Shown piece by piece: positions 1 to 11,542 of a DNA stretch of 64,000 bases. The notes beneath the pieces were generated by a model. It ran no database searches. It was not told the DNA's origin and was given only the letters and a program-made list of their open reading frames with translations. Each line of letters opens with the position of its first letter. Positions within the stretch are counted from its first letter, which is position 1. The stretch comes from Cyprinodon diabolis (Eukaryota > Chordata > Actinopteri > Cyprinodontiformes > Cyprinodontidae): NCBI GenBank assembly GCA_030533445.1, contig CM060078.1:28538091-28602090 (forward strand). The letters are read 5' to 3'. The translations under genes and the position numbers were made by a program.

Positions 1-1880
<1,880 letters not shown>

Positions 1881-2655
1881 CACCCCGACCGCCCGACTAC
1901 CCTCACCACGCACACCTCCAGACACTGATAGAGTAACAGAAAAAGCAAAGACATGTAATTGTAGTCAACCTACAATACGCCCCTCAGCTTCCCAGGAAGG
2001 ATGCAGACAAAAACTATCCAACATGGGTTCTTTGGATTTACTACCAGAAAATCTTGAGCAGTTTAATGTTTTAAAACTGCCAATGAACTCATTGCAACCA
2101 CAGTATTCAGAATCTATTCAGTTTCAAGGACTCCAGTCTGAGATGTCACTACCTTTAGTTCATTTATCGAGGCTTTCGGTGGGTTTAGGAAGTGTTCAGC
2201 TCAATGCATGCTGGGAAATCGGCTCATACAGACTTTACAGCACATTTAAGCTCCGGGGGTGCTGTAGTCAATAGATACCATGTTCATACAGACACAGCGC
2301 ACCTGTGTCTTCTGTCGCCAAAGGAGAGAAATCTGCACTCTGGCCCTCTGGTCTTGGTTTCCTTAACGTTTGTAAGAGTTTGTTAAAATGGCCGCTGCAT
2401 CTGTATGCTCCCGGTGAAAACGCTTCATTTGGAAACTCTGCTTGGAAATGTTTTTGGAAGAAAAAACGATGATTAAAATAATTTTTGCTTGTTGTCTCTA
2501 ACTGCAAAATGTTTTTACATTATTCTTTTCCTGTAAATCCAGGCTTATTTGAATATTCAGTTCCATTTTATTCACATCACAGTCGTATAGTGATGCCATT
2601 TGTAAAGATTTACTTTATTTCTTTACAATAAATACAGCTCAAATATTGAGTGTTT
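1881..2655 (+). other. metap2: metap2 3' UTR with poly(A) signal
   Basis: Non-coding sequence follows the stop. A canonical AATAAA at 2627-2632 is followed by a T/G-rich stretch (TTGAGTGTTT) about 15 bases downstream, the usual layout of a cleavage site. The exact cleavage base is inferred. The short open frames here have no family resemblance. Confidence 0.6.
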
Positions 2656-3264
2656 ACTTAAAAAAAAAATTAGTCAGACATGTTTCTGAATAGGGGGTCG
2701 CCTAGTGGCCACAAACGCTGCAGCACTGTCACAAAAGTCAACAGTCAGCCTGCCAACCATCCTGTGTCTTCATCATTATTATTTGTAGAGGGCTTTAAAA
2801 CAGCTACAGCTGAAAACAAAGTTCTGAACCTGGCTAAAAATAATAAAACACATAAAAGGTAAAGCATAAACATATAAAATAAGGCAATAATATGAATTTG
2901 TTTAAGCTAAATAAAAAAGGTCACAACAGCTAAGTCCTGCCAGTGTTTTACAATTCAGCAGATTCGCCCCGATTCGCAGCGGCAGAGCTCCAGTGAACAT
3001 CCACAGTCTGCTAGCTTTCTCTGCCCATATTTTGCTTCAACTAGATGTTAAAAATAATAAAGATATGACTGTAAACTAGGAGCAAAGTGTTAACTTAGAA
3101 GTCTAATAAACAGAATCTGTTTTTACATCCGGCTTCTTTTAGCCTGCGCCAACGAACAAACTCCTTTCCTTGACTGACTTTTTCCTCGCACACAATCCCT
3201 TTCATGTTTTCTCTTTTTAGCTTCCTCAGAAGGTTTAAACTTTTTCCTTGTCTCAGCCATGACC

Positions 3265-3469
3265 TACAGAAGAGGATTAGGGCCACTGAAGAAAAAAAAA
3301 GTTAAGTGATTTTTAAATTTTATTTCAGTTTAGTATGGGGGGGGAAAAGTCTTTTTTAATCTCAGAATATTGAGAAAAAAGTCAGAATTCTGACTTTAAT
3401 CTCAGAATATTACACAAATAAAATTTAAAAGTTTTTTATTTTTTTCAGTGGCCCTAATCCTCCTCTGTA
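3265..3469. mobile_element. Short Tc1/mariner-type MITE with 26-bp TIRs
   Basis: The left end 3265-3290 (TACAGAAGAGGATTAGGGCC...) is the inverted complement of the right end 3444-3469 with one mismatch in 26 bases. Both ends start at a TA, consistent with a TA target duplication. The 205-bp body contains direct repeats of AATCTCAGAATATT and has no coding capacity. The motif ATTAGGGCCA is also at the termini of the element at 32563-33196, so the two are probably related. Confidence 0.8.
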
Positions 3470-3689
3470 TGACCAGTAGTCCAGCAGGCGGGAAAAGCAG
3501 TAGGGCAAAAGCCTTGGCTCCATGACTATATAAGAGCCTGTGGCCGTAAAGCCCGACCTGGCCAACAACGGCGCATCTTCTCCCAACTTACATAGGCGGT
3601 ATTTCCAGAGGGGAGCCCCGCTTGTAGCAATTATATGTTCAAGCTCTGTATATTGGCCTTAGGAATCATTTAAAATAACTTGTATGCAC

Positions 3690-3765
3690 ATGGAGGCCAT
3701 GCACAGCCCATCAAGTCCAGTCCAGGAATCAAACCTGGGACTTTATTGTTCCAACAGTGCCTACG
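3690..3765 (-). repeat. tRNA-derived SINE fragment
   Basis: On the minus strand this reads a B-box-like GGTTTGATTCC preceded by AAAGTCCCA and followed by GGACTTGATGGGCTGTGCATGG, the layout of a common fish tRNA-derived SINE. No intact tRNA fold is evident and the A-box side is degraded. Confidence 0.45.
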
Positions 3766-3869
3766 ACACCGTTTAAAATAAATAACTTCATGTACTTACG
3801 TTCTATTTGCTTTAAAAAAAAAAAAAAAAGGTTTATATTTAAAAAAAAAGACCAATTTCCTTGTAGAAA

Positions 3870-4993
3870 AATGAAAAAATAATCTCATTTATTGAGGTAA
3901 TTTTTTCCAGAAATAAAAACTGAGGTAACAATTTGCATAGCATAACTTTCATAAAATTTACACACGCTCATGAAGACAAACACACCATGGAGTAGTAACC
4001 GAAAGACAAACCGTCTGACAGTGAAAGGAAAACGTAAAGTGTGCTGTGATTCTTCCCCAATGATCAATATAAACAAACCAGATTCATACAGTAAAATCCA
4101 TAAACAGCTGCTGGTGATGGAGGGTGTTATATAAAAATTTAACAGTTGATGGTCATTTTTTGTAAAACCTTTACAGTTCATATAAAAATACATTCATAGC
4201 TCCAAAATGCTGGTTTGTGTAGAACCGCAGTGCTGCAGATTCCACTTTTGCTGAATTTATAAGAACTATAAAAATACTGGACTCTGATAAAAGGACACTT
4301 TTCTAATATTGTTTGGTTGGGGGATGTTTGGGACTCTTAAGTTGTTACATTCTGGAGCAGAAAGGTGGCAGCATGATAAAATAAAAAATCCAAATTAGCT
4401 TTCCTCCTAGGCTTTGGCAGAGATTCTGCTTCAGAGGCAGGATGACTTTAGCACAAACTCTCTGTCCTGTATTTTTCCACATTTTATAAACAACCATCAT
4501 TGTTGAAATGAAAAGTCAAAACTGTAGAAACTAGTGCATTTCTGGTAGAAGGAACCAAATGTCATCCCGATTTCTTCTTGAGTGACGGACATGTTAACCT
4601 ACATCCAGTTCAAAGATCTAAAGTGACTGAGAAACATTTGAGCTGATAAAAAGATTTACAATCAAGGAGCTGGCAGGCGAATCCCACCCTGCCCGCTGCT
4701 ACAGAGACAAACCTTGGCTGATACTCTCTTTATAAAATACAAATTTACATAAATCACATTTTCTTTACCTACATATATAAACATCATATACAACAAGTTC
4801 ACAACGCAGAACCGGATTTTTACAAAAGGACTCCTGCCGCTCACTGTTTTTTTTTTTTTTTTTCAAAATTAGAAAAATAAGAAAAGTTCCATGATCCCAG
4901 GTTATGATGAAATACTGAAGAGCATCAGACGGGGCTTTGCTGACATCGTGGTCAGGACATAGTGGAGGTGAAGATTCTTCATGGGTCCTGGTT
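3870..4993 (-). other. usp44: usp44 3' UTR with poly(A) signal
   Basis: The minus-strand sequence after the usp44 stop runs about 1.1 kb to an AATAAA (complement of 3888-3893). Open frames in this stretch are AT-rich and unlike any family. The UTR boundary is inferred from the signal only. Confidence 0.55.
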
Positions 4994-5118
4994 CTAGAGT
5001 GGCCGGTCTTTGTCCTGAGTTACTCGCTGTGTGTAGAAGAGGATGTAGGCCTGAGCCCGACAGACCTCGTCCACCGAACACACATTCAGCTTAGAGTCAT
5101 TACAGTGAACCCAGAAGC
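4994..5118 (-). CDS. usp44: usp44 terminal coding exon with stop
   Basis: The acceptor TCCTTCAG (AG at 5120-5119) leads into [19 protein letters not shown] and [10 protein letters not shown], ending with TAG at 4996-4994. It lies 2.6 kb from exon 4 across an intron that holds a LINE remnant. It closes the reading frame exactly (2232 nt over five exons). Confidence 0.94.
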
Positions 5119-8100
5119 CTGAAGGAGAAGAGCAGAAATAAGAGCAATCAGTGTGTGAAACTATTCACACCCATTTGACGTATTTTATATTCAAGGGATG
5201 TGAATACTAAATGATTTCCTTCGAAATCGGTTCAAAATAGTGCAATCAATTTCACTTTTTTCATATGAAATAAAATCGTTTGGTTTATTGATTCTAGAAG
5301 TAATAAATGTCCATAAAAAAAGAAAAAAAAATCAAGTTTAAATAAAATATTTGAATCGACTTGCTACAGTTAAACCCCACAAGGCAAAAAAAGCTATTTT
5401 CTTTCTTGCAATTGAACAGCATTACCATGCAAATGTTGACTGGTTGGTGCAGTCTTGTCCCAACAGGTAAAACTTACTCTCTATAATGAGTGCATGTATT
5501 CTGTCTCAAATTGTAAAAGTCTCCACAACTATAAATATTGGAAGTGATAGAATCATCTCTGGCACATATAATGACCACATCTACAGTTAGGCTGCACTGC
5601 AGTAGCCTGATAAACCAGATTAAATGTCAGATTAAATGTGTAATTTAGTCTAGACCCAATTATTGAGACATCGGAAGATTGTTGATGAGAACCCGTTGTT
5701 TTTCAAAACTATGTCTGTGCCTATTGGCCAACGCTCTGACCAATGAGCGCAGCTGACTGTGATGTAGGAAGTGCGACAGGAAGCTGGTGGAGGAGTGTAA
5801 ACAAACAGCAAATACGTCTAGCTTGGGCAACAAAACGTGCCAGAACTATCCTGTACACAGATGATACCGCTTTTTATTATGCTGCACCTTCATACGGTGA
5901 ATAAATCAGGTTTTGAGCAGAACACTGAATGTTGTACATGACTGGGTGATGTGAAACAAACTGGCCCTCAACATCTCTAAGACTAAGTGCATGAGGTTCA
6001 AGGCACAAGCGATCCGCAAGCTCAAAGATTGATTTACATTTTTGTAACTTGCCGGTTCAACAAGTTTAAAGTGCCGAACTCCTTGGTGTGATGGTACTGT
6101 ACTTTGTCTTGGTCTCACCACATTAATTATATTGTTTTGAAAATGGGAAAAGCAATTAATACTGCAGGGAAATGCTGCGTTTTTGTGACCCGTCCCCTTT
6201 TATGTCAAATAAAGGGGACGAGCACCTCAGTACCCAGTTGGTACTGAGGTGCTACGTTAGATCTAATGTCAACCAGAAGCATGGCCACCTCTTCTGGCTC
6301 ACGGTGGAGAATAAGTTGCTTTCTAATACACTTATGCTGTTTAAGTCAGTCATGAGTAGTAAGGCTCCAGCTTTTATACATTCCCAAATTGTTTTAAGTA
6401 GATCTATTCGTGATCACAACACTAGAGGCTCCAGTAATGGGCCTAAAGAGGCTCTAAAGAGATCTTTTATATATAGATCATTGCCTCTTTGAAATAACCT
6501 ACCTTAATACATCTGCTGCACTCAAAGTAAATTATCTTTTAAAAAGATTCTGAGATGCCCTGAGGTGTTTTTTTTTGTTTTACTTTCTCTTTTGTGCATT
6601 CTCTGATCATTTCTAAACTGTTGTGTGTTTAAGACTTACATTTTTGGAAATGTAATAGTTGTGACTGAGCTTTGTATTGTATGTTTTTAATATTGACCTC
6701 AGTAAGACTATAGCTGTTTGCCATGGCAACAGCTGATGGGGATCCTTGATAAAATGACAAATTTGGAGATGTGCTGCCTTTTTAAAAAGAATTATTAACC
6801 ATTCTGGGATTTCATCGTCTGCTGGACTTCAGATCAGGTTTTCAGCGTGAATTATTCTTTTTTTTGGTACACTTTTTGAAATCTTTCAAAGAACTTATTA
6901 ACCTTATGTGTCAGTGAATTATTTAAGTATGTCATACATCCACCAAAATGTCCTGATCAGATTAACCTCCTCAGCTGTCTTGGCCTTATGAATCACAATC
7001 CATTATGTAATTATTAAGCGTTGAAAGTCAGAAGCAAAGTGATATCTGATAATTCTCACTTCTTAAAGGCAATATCATCTGAAAACCAGAAATCACCAGA
7101 CAAGGTCCACGTCTGTTCAAACAGGATCAAAAGATGAATCACCTAATTTATTCTAATCAAAACTACATAACATTACTAATAATTAAAGTATAGAAATAGA
7201 TACTGAAAAAAAAAAAAATATATATATATACACATATAAATAACAATTTCAGCCTGATTTAATCATTTAAGTAAATAAATAGAAGGCAAAGTTAAGAAAT
7301 TAATTACAGCTGTATTATATATCATCCAATTAATAATTTAATTATTGTATTCAGTAAACCATGACCTTTTGTTACATAAAAAAATAATAATAATTTCGGT
7401 CCAGAGGCACCTCTTCAAGTGGTTTTCCTTCATGTTTTAAGTCCATGCATTATTTCTCCAGCACACCTGAATCAAACAAAGGATCCTGCTGGCTTCATTC
7501 AGCCTGAGGCCAACCAGAGGCCTGGTAACGAGCCCCTCATTTGAATCAGGTGTTGCATCTAGAGGAGATTGCAGGATATTACAAATGGATCATTTTCTTC
7601 ACTGCACAACCTTTAGGGATTATTTGAGGAGATCATTCAGATCAGGTGTGTTTGAGAAGCAAAAGCCAAACATGCAGGTTCAGGGTGTTCTGCTGGAGCT
7701 TTTTTTTCCTTCTTTTTTCAGAATTATTTCTACTTTTTCCTCACCTCCCTCTGTGTTGTAGCAGTAGGCGGTGTAGTGGCCTGACCCGAAGCCCTTCCCG
7801 TGATGCATCACTACAGCGGAGAGCTCATACAGGAAGTGCTTTGGGCGCGGTGACCCTGGTGAGCTGGGGCTGCTGGGATTGGAGCAGGGCACACCTTTAG
7901 GCGACGATTCTCTGCAGCAGTAGGGCTCCATGTTCAGGAGCTGGTCGAAGCTGACGTGGACGCCGATCTTCTCCCGATGGTTTCGCCCAGACCACCTGTG
8001 GATCATCCAAAAACCAGAGAGAACGCAGTAAGTCTAAGAAGCTTAGCCTAAAAGAGCTGGTTCAGTAAAGCTGTGCAGATCACCTGGCTAATGAGCACAT

Positions 8101-11100
8101 GGTCTCACCTGAAGCGTTTTAGGTGAAGTCTGAGGACCTGAGGCAGTTTGTAGACCATCAACTGTTTCTGCGCTTCAGTCAGGATGACAGTTTTGGAGCA
8201 TGTTCGTCGTCTGGCTGCAGCTGCACGAAGGTAGAATAAACATTTGTATAACTCTAGTTTTTGTTCCAAAGCATTAGCGTAAAGATTCATGAGTTTCATA
8301 AAATACAAACTCCAGTGTGAACCAAACCAAAGCAGAGTATTTCCTTCACCGTTGCACTGGTCACAGGCATAGATGTTTCCCTCCAACGCTTCCGTTTCCG
8401 TAAACTTGGCCAACATCTCCGTCAGATGGCACGAAGCCTGAGCGGCTGACTCTCTGCTGTTACTGTGATAGCGCTCGGGGAACTCCAGAGATAAATCCCA
8501 GAAAGGCTCCACGGTGTTGGAGCGATGACTGCAGGCCAGGCACGTCACCTGCAGGTAGGAGTCAGGATGAGTGGAGGACTTAAGCAGCTTTGGACAAAAT
8601 GCTTCTCCTCTAATCAGGCAGTTGCTTCTTTGTCATGCAGTCTGAGTCAGCATTACGGTGAATAGTTAGAGTAGATGGCGGCTAAAAATGACGGCAAACA
8701 GCCTTCTAATCAGCAGGAGCAGGCGTCCATCTGCTCCGACTACAAGTAACCATTAGTCATCTTCCTTTACATACAAATCATCTTCATGGCTCTGTAAAGG
8801 TATTTAGACTTTACTCTCAATGCTCTCTTACATATTTAATCTTTATTAAACCACAAACATTCAGTTTTTTACTGAGAATTTATAGGATGGAAGTGAATAA
8901 AGTTTTAAACTTGCTAACTTTTTCTTGACAGAAACAAAACAAAACATGGAATCTAAATTTACCAAAAGGAAAACCCTGAACTCTCAGATCACCTTTAGCT
9001 TATTAAAAACGAAGGGTTTCTCCTAACAGCTCGGAATGATTTTAATCAGATTGGAGAAAAAGAAAAGAGGGTTTTTCTGAGTAGTAAGGGACCTTCCTGG
9101 GTCGGACAGCTTCTCTGTTCAGAAAACTGCCTTAAGCCTCACTTTGATCCGAGTCATGTTGCTTCCAGACAAAGGGGACAAAAAGTGTGGAGAAAAAAAA
9201 GCTCAATAATTCTGTTTGCAGCAGATTACACCATAAAAGCTGAAATATTTTTAATGAAACAAGTATATTGGTTTCAATGGCTTTTTGAGTTCTAAACAAG
9301 CACCATAAAATAATTTTAACAGGAAGATCATTTGTCGGGTAAAATATTTCCGCTTTTAACCCTTTAAATGGCAAGTTACTGTTTTTTATCTATCTAGAAG
9401 CACAAGATCTATATCCAGCCATTCAGCAGAGATACTGCTACATGGCTGTACATCTTATTCTGGCATTAGACTGGTTAGATGAAGCCTTAAATGATATATT
9501 ACCAACTGTAAATTCAGCTGGAAAAAAGTTAACAAGTTAAGAAAACAAGATAAGATAGTGAAGTGAAAAAATTAGTTGAAAAGTAAAAAAAGTAAAAATT
9601 GTAAGTACCTGTAACATCATTACTGTCTCTAAGGCTATGATGTAACAAAGAAAATATGTTTCTTTCACTTTTTTGAGTGTTTTTTAATGAATTTCTTATA
9701 GAAGCACTTTTTTTATTTTCTTAATATATTAGGGCAAGTGGCTGTTTCTTGTTATTGTGTTGATATAAAATTTTGCCATCAAAATATACATTATTTTAAT
9801 GTTACAAATGGAGTAAGGTCTTGTCCTGACCTCCAATAACACTCCTGGCTATTTCCCTATAAACGATTAAAGTGACTTAATTTTAAAAATCTTAGTTGTG
9901 GTTGCCAAGAATTTCAAACACTGATGGACAAAAAGGGCAAAGTGTCTTTTTTTTTTTGTATTTTTGATGGTGAGGTGTGAGAGACCCCTACCTGACTGAG
10001 AAGCTGCCCGTGGAAGATGGTGTTGACCACACTCAGAACCTGCTTGATGAGGCGTTTCTGTGGGACTCCGGCCGTGGTCGTGGTCCTGCCGGTGCTCTCC
10101 AGCTCCTGCTGCACCTTATCCAGCAACTCGCACAGGAACTCCTGAGCATCCTGCTGAGCGTAGCCCCTGAACGCAGGGATCAGCTGCCACACCGAGTGGA
10201 GCATGGCAAAAGGCGAGACCAGCGCCCACTTGCCGGACCACATGACCTGGAACAAAGTGTGCAGCTCGTGGCAAAGGGAGATGTGCTTTGAGCTGGGCTC
10301 TTTGGGTTGGATTAGCTCCATGCTGCGGCCCCGCGATGCCCCTCCGCTCAGCCCTGTGCTGGAGCCCGAGGTTGACTGCAGTCCCTTTCTTTGAGACAGG
10401 GGAAACTGTGATGTGGTCTTCACAGTCAGTTGGCCATGGACGGCAGAAGCTAGTAGCTCCAGAGCTTGGGTCAGGTCCAGACGCAGAAAACACTCCCTGA
10501 AAACATGCAGATGGCTTAGCACCTGCAGGATGGAGTTCATATAGCAGGTGTTTCCTAAATTTCTCAGACCCGTCACTCCAGGAGTGACTGTGGGACGCCG
10601 TTTGAACGGTGAGCCGTCCTGTTTGGTACTTTGCTTGCGGCGGATTGGGGTTTGGGCAGTGCGAGTTGTGCTGGATGGGGTTCTGAGTTTAGGTTTGACG
10701 TTAGAGGAACGTCTCTGGGATCTGGGAGCAGGCTGGGGCTTCTTTGCCTGCCTGGCTTTCTTAGGAGCGACAGAGGCTGAACTCTGAGTCCGTAGCCTGC
10801 GGGCTTGAGACGAGGCCGCTTGAGCTTTAGTCTTTCTGCGATCCTTTTTAACAGCTGGTGCGACTGCTGTATCCACAACTCTCTGGCTTTTCCGACGCAA
10901 ACGCCTGCTCTTTCTCAGAGGAGCGTTCTCCAGCTCTTCCTGTAGCTGCCTCTTTAAAGCACGCCGTCTCTCCCTGGCCTCCTGTCTCTGCTCCTCCTCC
11001 TGCTGTCTCTTTCTCTCCTCTTCCTCTCTCCTTTTTCCACACTCAGTCAGCCCAAACCAAAGGCGGAAGGTGCGTCCGATAAGAGCCCTGCGGCGATGCC

Positions 11101-11542
11101 AGAGGGCAGTAAACATTCGGTCCTCATCTCTCAGCTGTAGCTCGCTGGCACCGCAGGGTATGAGAGCTTCTGCTGCAGCGCTAGTGGAGCGGAGGGTGCG
11201 TCCACTGCGAGTGGTGACCTCATAGCGCTGGCTCTGAATGGCGCTCAGAGTGCTGCGTAGTAGCTTGAGGTCTCCAGTAGCGTTATCGTTCAGCACATAG
11301 TCGTCGCAAAGGTAGCAAAAAACATAGAGCTCATTGACCTCCATTGCCAGTGGGTGGCGCTGCTGCTGGAAGTGCTGAAGAGCATGTTCCTCGATGTAAC
11401 GACCACACGCAACATGCGCGCAGCCCAGGCAGGCCCAAACGGACTCGGTGGTGTTGCAGTCCACACAATGCCATTTCTGAGGGTTGAGGATGGAGTGGTC
11501 TGGGGCCAGGCGCAGCCGCCCCACATGCTTACACCTGTCCAT
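4994..11542 (-). CDS. usp44: Ubiquitin carboxyl-terminal hydrolase 44 (5 coding exons, 743 aa)
   Basis: Exons 11542-9992, 8548-8350, 8214-8109, 7995-7745 and 5118-4994 join in phase with GT-AG borders. Residues about 4-80 form the UBP zinc finger (CKHVG, WHCVDC, WACLGC, CGRY, FCYLCDD). A basic/acidic coiled-coil-like stretch spans about 170-210, followed by a basic linker. The peptidase domain has the Cys box GNTCYMNS (Cys333), the QQDAQEFL motif, two CxxC pairs of the zinc ribbon (CLAC, CDQC), the His box [10 protein letters not shown] (His692) and WVHCND (Asn709/Asp710). USP44 is a nuclear deubiquitinase acting on H2B and on Cdc20 in the mitotic checkpoint (family knowledge). The ATG at 11542-11540 gives MDRCKHVG, as in orthologues. 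Human USP44 is 712 aa, from memory; this copy has a longer basic linker and an extra Ser/Pro loop, and stops early after [10 protein letters not shown]. The leader exon is probably near 13.7 kb. Confidence 0.96.
5820..6775 (+). pseudogene. Degraded non-LTR retrotransposon (LINE) 3' half in usp44 intron 4
   Basis: In plus-strand frames one can read a broken reverse-transcriptase core: YTDDTAFYY (cf. YADDT), then [15 protein letters not shown], then C-terminal matter near 6370-6510 (NNLP context). The tail GATGGGGATCC at about 6737 is like fish L2/Maui-type LINE 3' ends. Several stops and frame breaks interrupt it, so it is dead. It sits antisense to usp44. Clade assignment is tentative. Confidence 0.7.
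6191..6253. repeat. Two adjacent perfect hairpins
   Basis: The first hairpin is CGTCCCCTTT (6191-6200), a 10-nt loop and AAAGGGGACG (6211-6220). The second follows at once: AGCACCTCAGTACC (6221-6234), a 5-nt loop and GGTACTGAGGTGCT (6240-6253). Both stems are perfect. They lie within the LINE remnant. Confidence 0.85.
7205..7235. repeat. A-run and short TA microsatellite
   Basis: An A12-13 run is followed by TATATATATATA and CACATATA. It is simple sequence with no other content. Confidence 0.8.
7745..7995 (-). CDS. usp44: usp44 coding exon 4 (catalytic His)
   Basis: The acceptor ATCCACAG is followed by the exon completing Arg and reading [14 protein letters not shown], then a Ser/Pro-rich loop ([13 protein letters not shown]), then [20 protein letters not shown]. 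The donor GTGAGG starts at 7744. The Ser/Pro loop is longer than in the human protein. Confidence 0.94.
8109..8214 (-). CDS. usp44: usp44 coding exon 3
   Basis: The exon begins CC AGA CGA after a tandem CTGCAGCTGCAG acceptor. It encodes [19 protein letters not shown] and LRLHLKRF and ends with two bases of an Arg codon at the donor GTGAGA (8108). The 135-bp intron before it is discussed separately. Confidence 0.92.
8215..8349 (-). other. usp44: usp44 intron 2, 135 bp, open in frame
   Basis: The intron starts GTGAAG and ends CTGCAG. Its length is 45 codons exactly and there is no stop in the exon frame. Read through, it adds a hydrophobic 45-residue stretch after CDQCN that the human protein lacks. 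I treat it as an intron because orthologues are continuous across the joint. Confidence 0.85.
8350..8548 (-). CDS. usp44: usp44 coding exon 2
   Basis: The acceptor CCTGCAG is followed by GTG ACG TGC, so the first residue is Val of VTCLAC, not a start. The exon encodes both zinc-ribbon CxxC motifs and ends after the first base of a codon at CDQCN, with the donor GTGAAG from 8349. Confidence 0.93.
8549..9991 (-). other. usp44 intron 1
   Basis: A 1443-bp AT-rich intron. No repeat family or conserved element was recognised; open frames here are spurious. Confidence 0.7.
9992..11542 (-). CDS. usp44: usp44 coding exon 1 (517 codons)
   Basis: The exon holds the UBP zinc finger, the charged region and the first half of the peptidase domain with the catalytic Cys. 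It ends on a complete codon, LLSQ, followed by the donor GTAGGG (9991-9986). The open frame continues about 26 codons into the intron but loses all family resemblance there. Confidence 0.95.

Larger units (their letters stand above)
2656..3870. other. Convergent intergenic region between metap2 and usp44
   Basis: No gene is seen. It holds a complete short MITE (3265-3469), a degraded tRNA-type SINE piece (about 3690-3765) and homopolymer A runs (about 3813-3850). Both neighbouring genes end here, so this is where their 3' ends face each other. Confidence 0.7.

Noticed and set aside
6172..6492. 106-codon frame as a gene
   Set aside because: It is the C-terminal end of a broken LINE reverse transcriptase frame.
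8105..8548. Single uninterrupted 147-codon usp44 exon
   Set aside because: The human protein lacks the 45 middle residues, and clean GT-AG borders with matching phase delimit an intron there.
10116..10878. Other long frames on both strands over usp44 exon 1
   Set aside because: They are shadows of a GC-rich coding exon and have no family resemblance.
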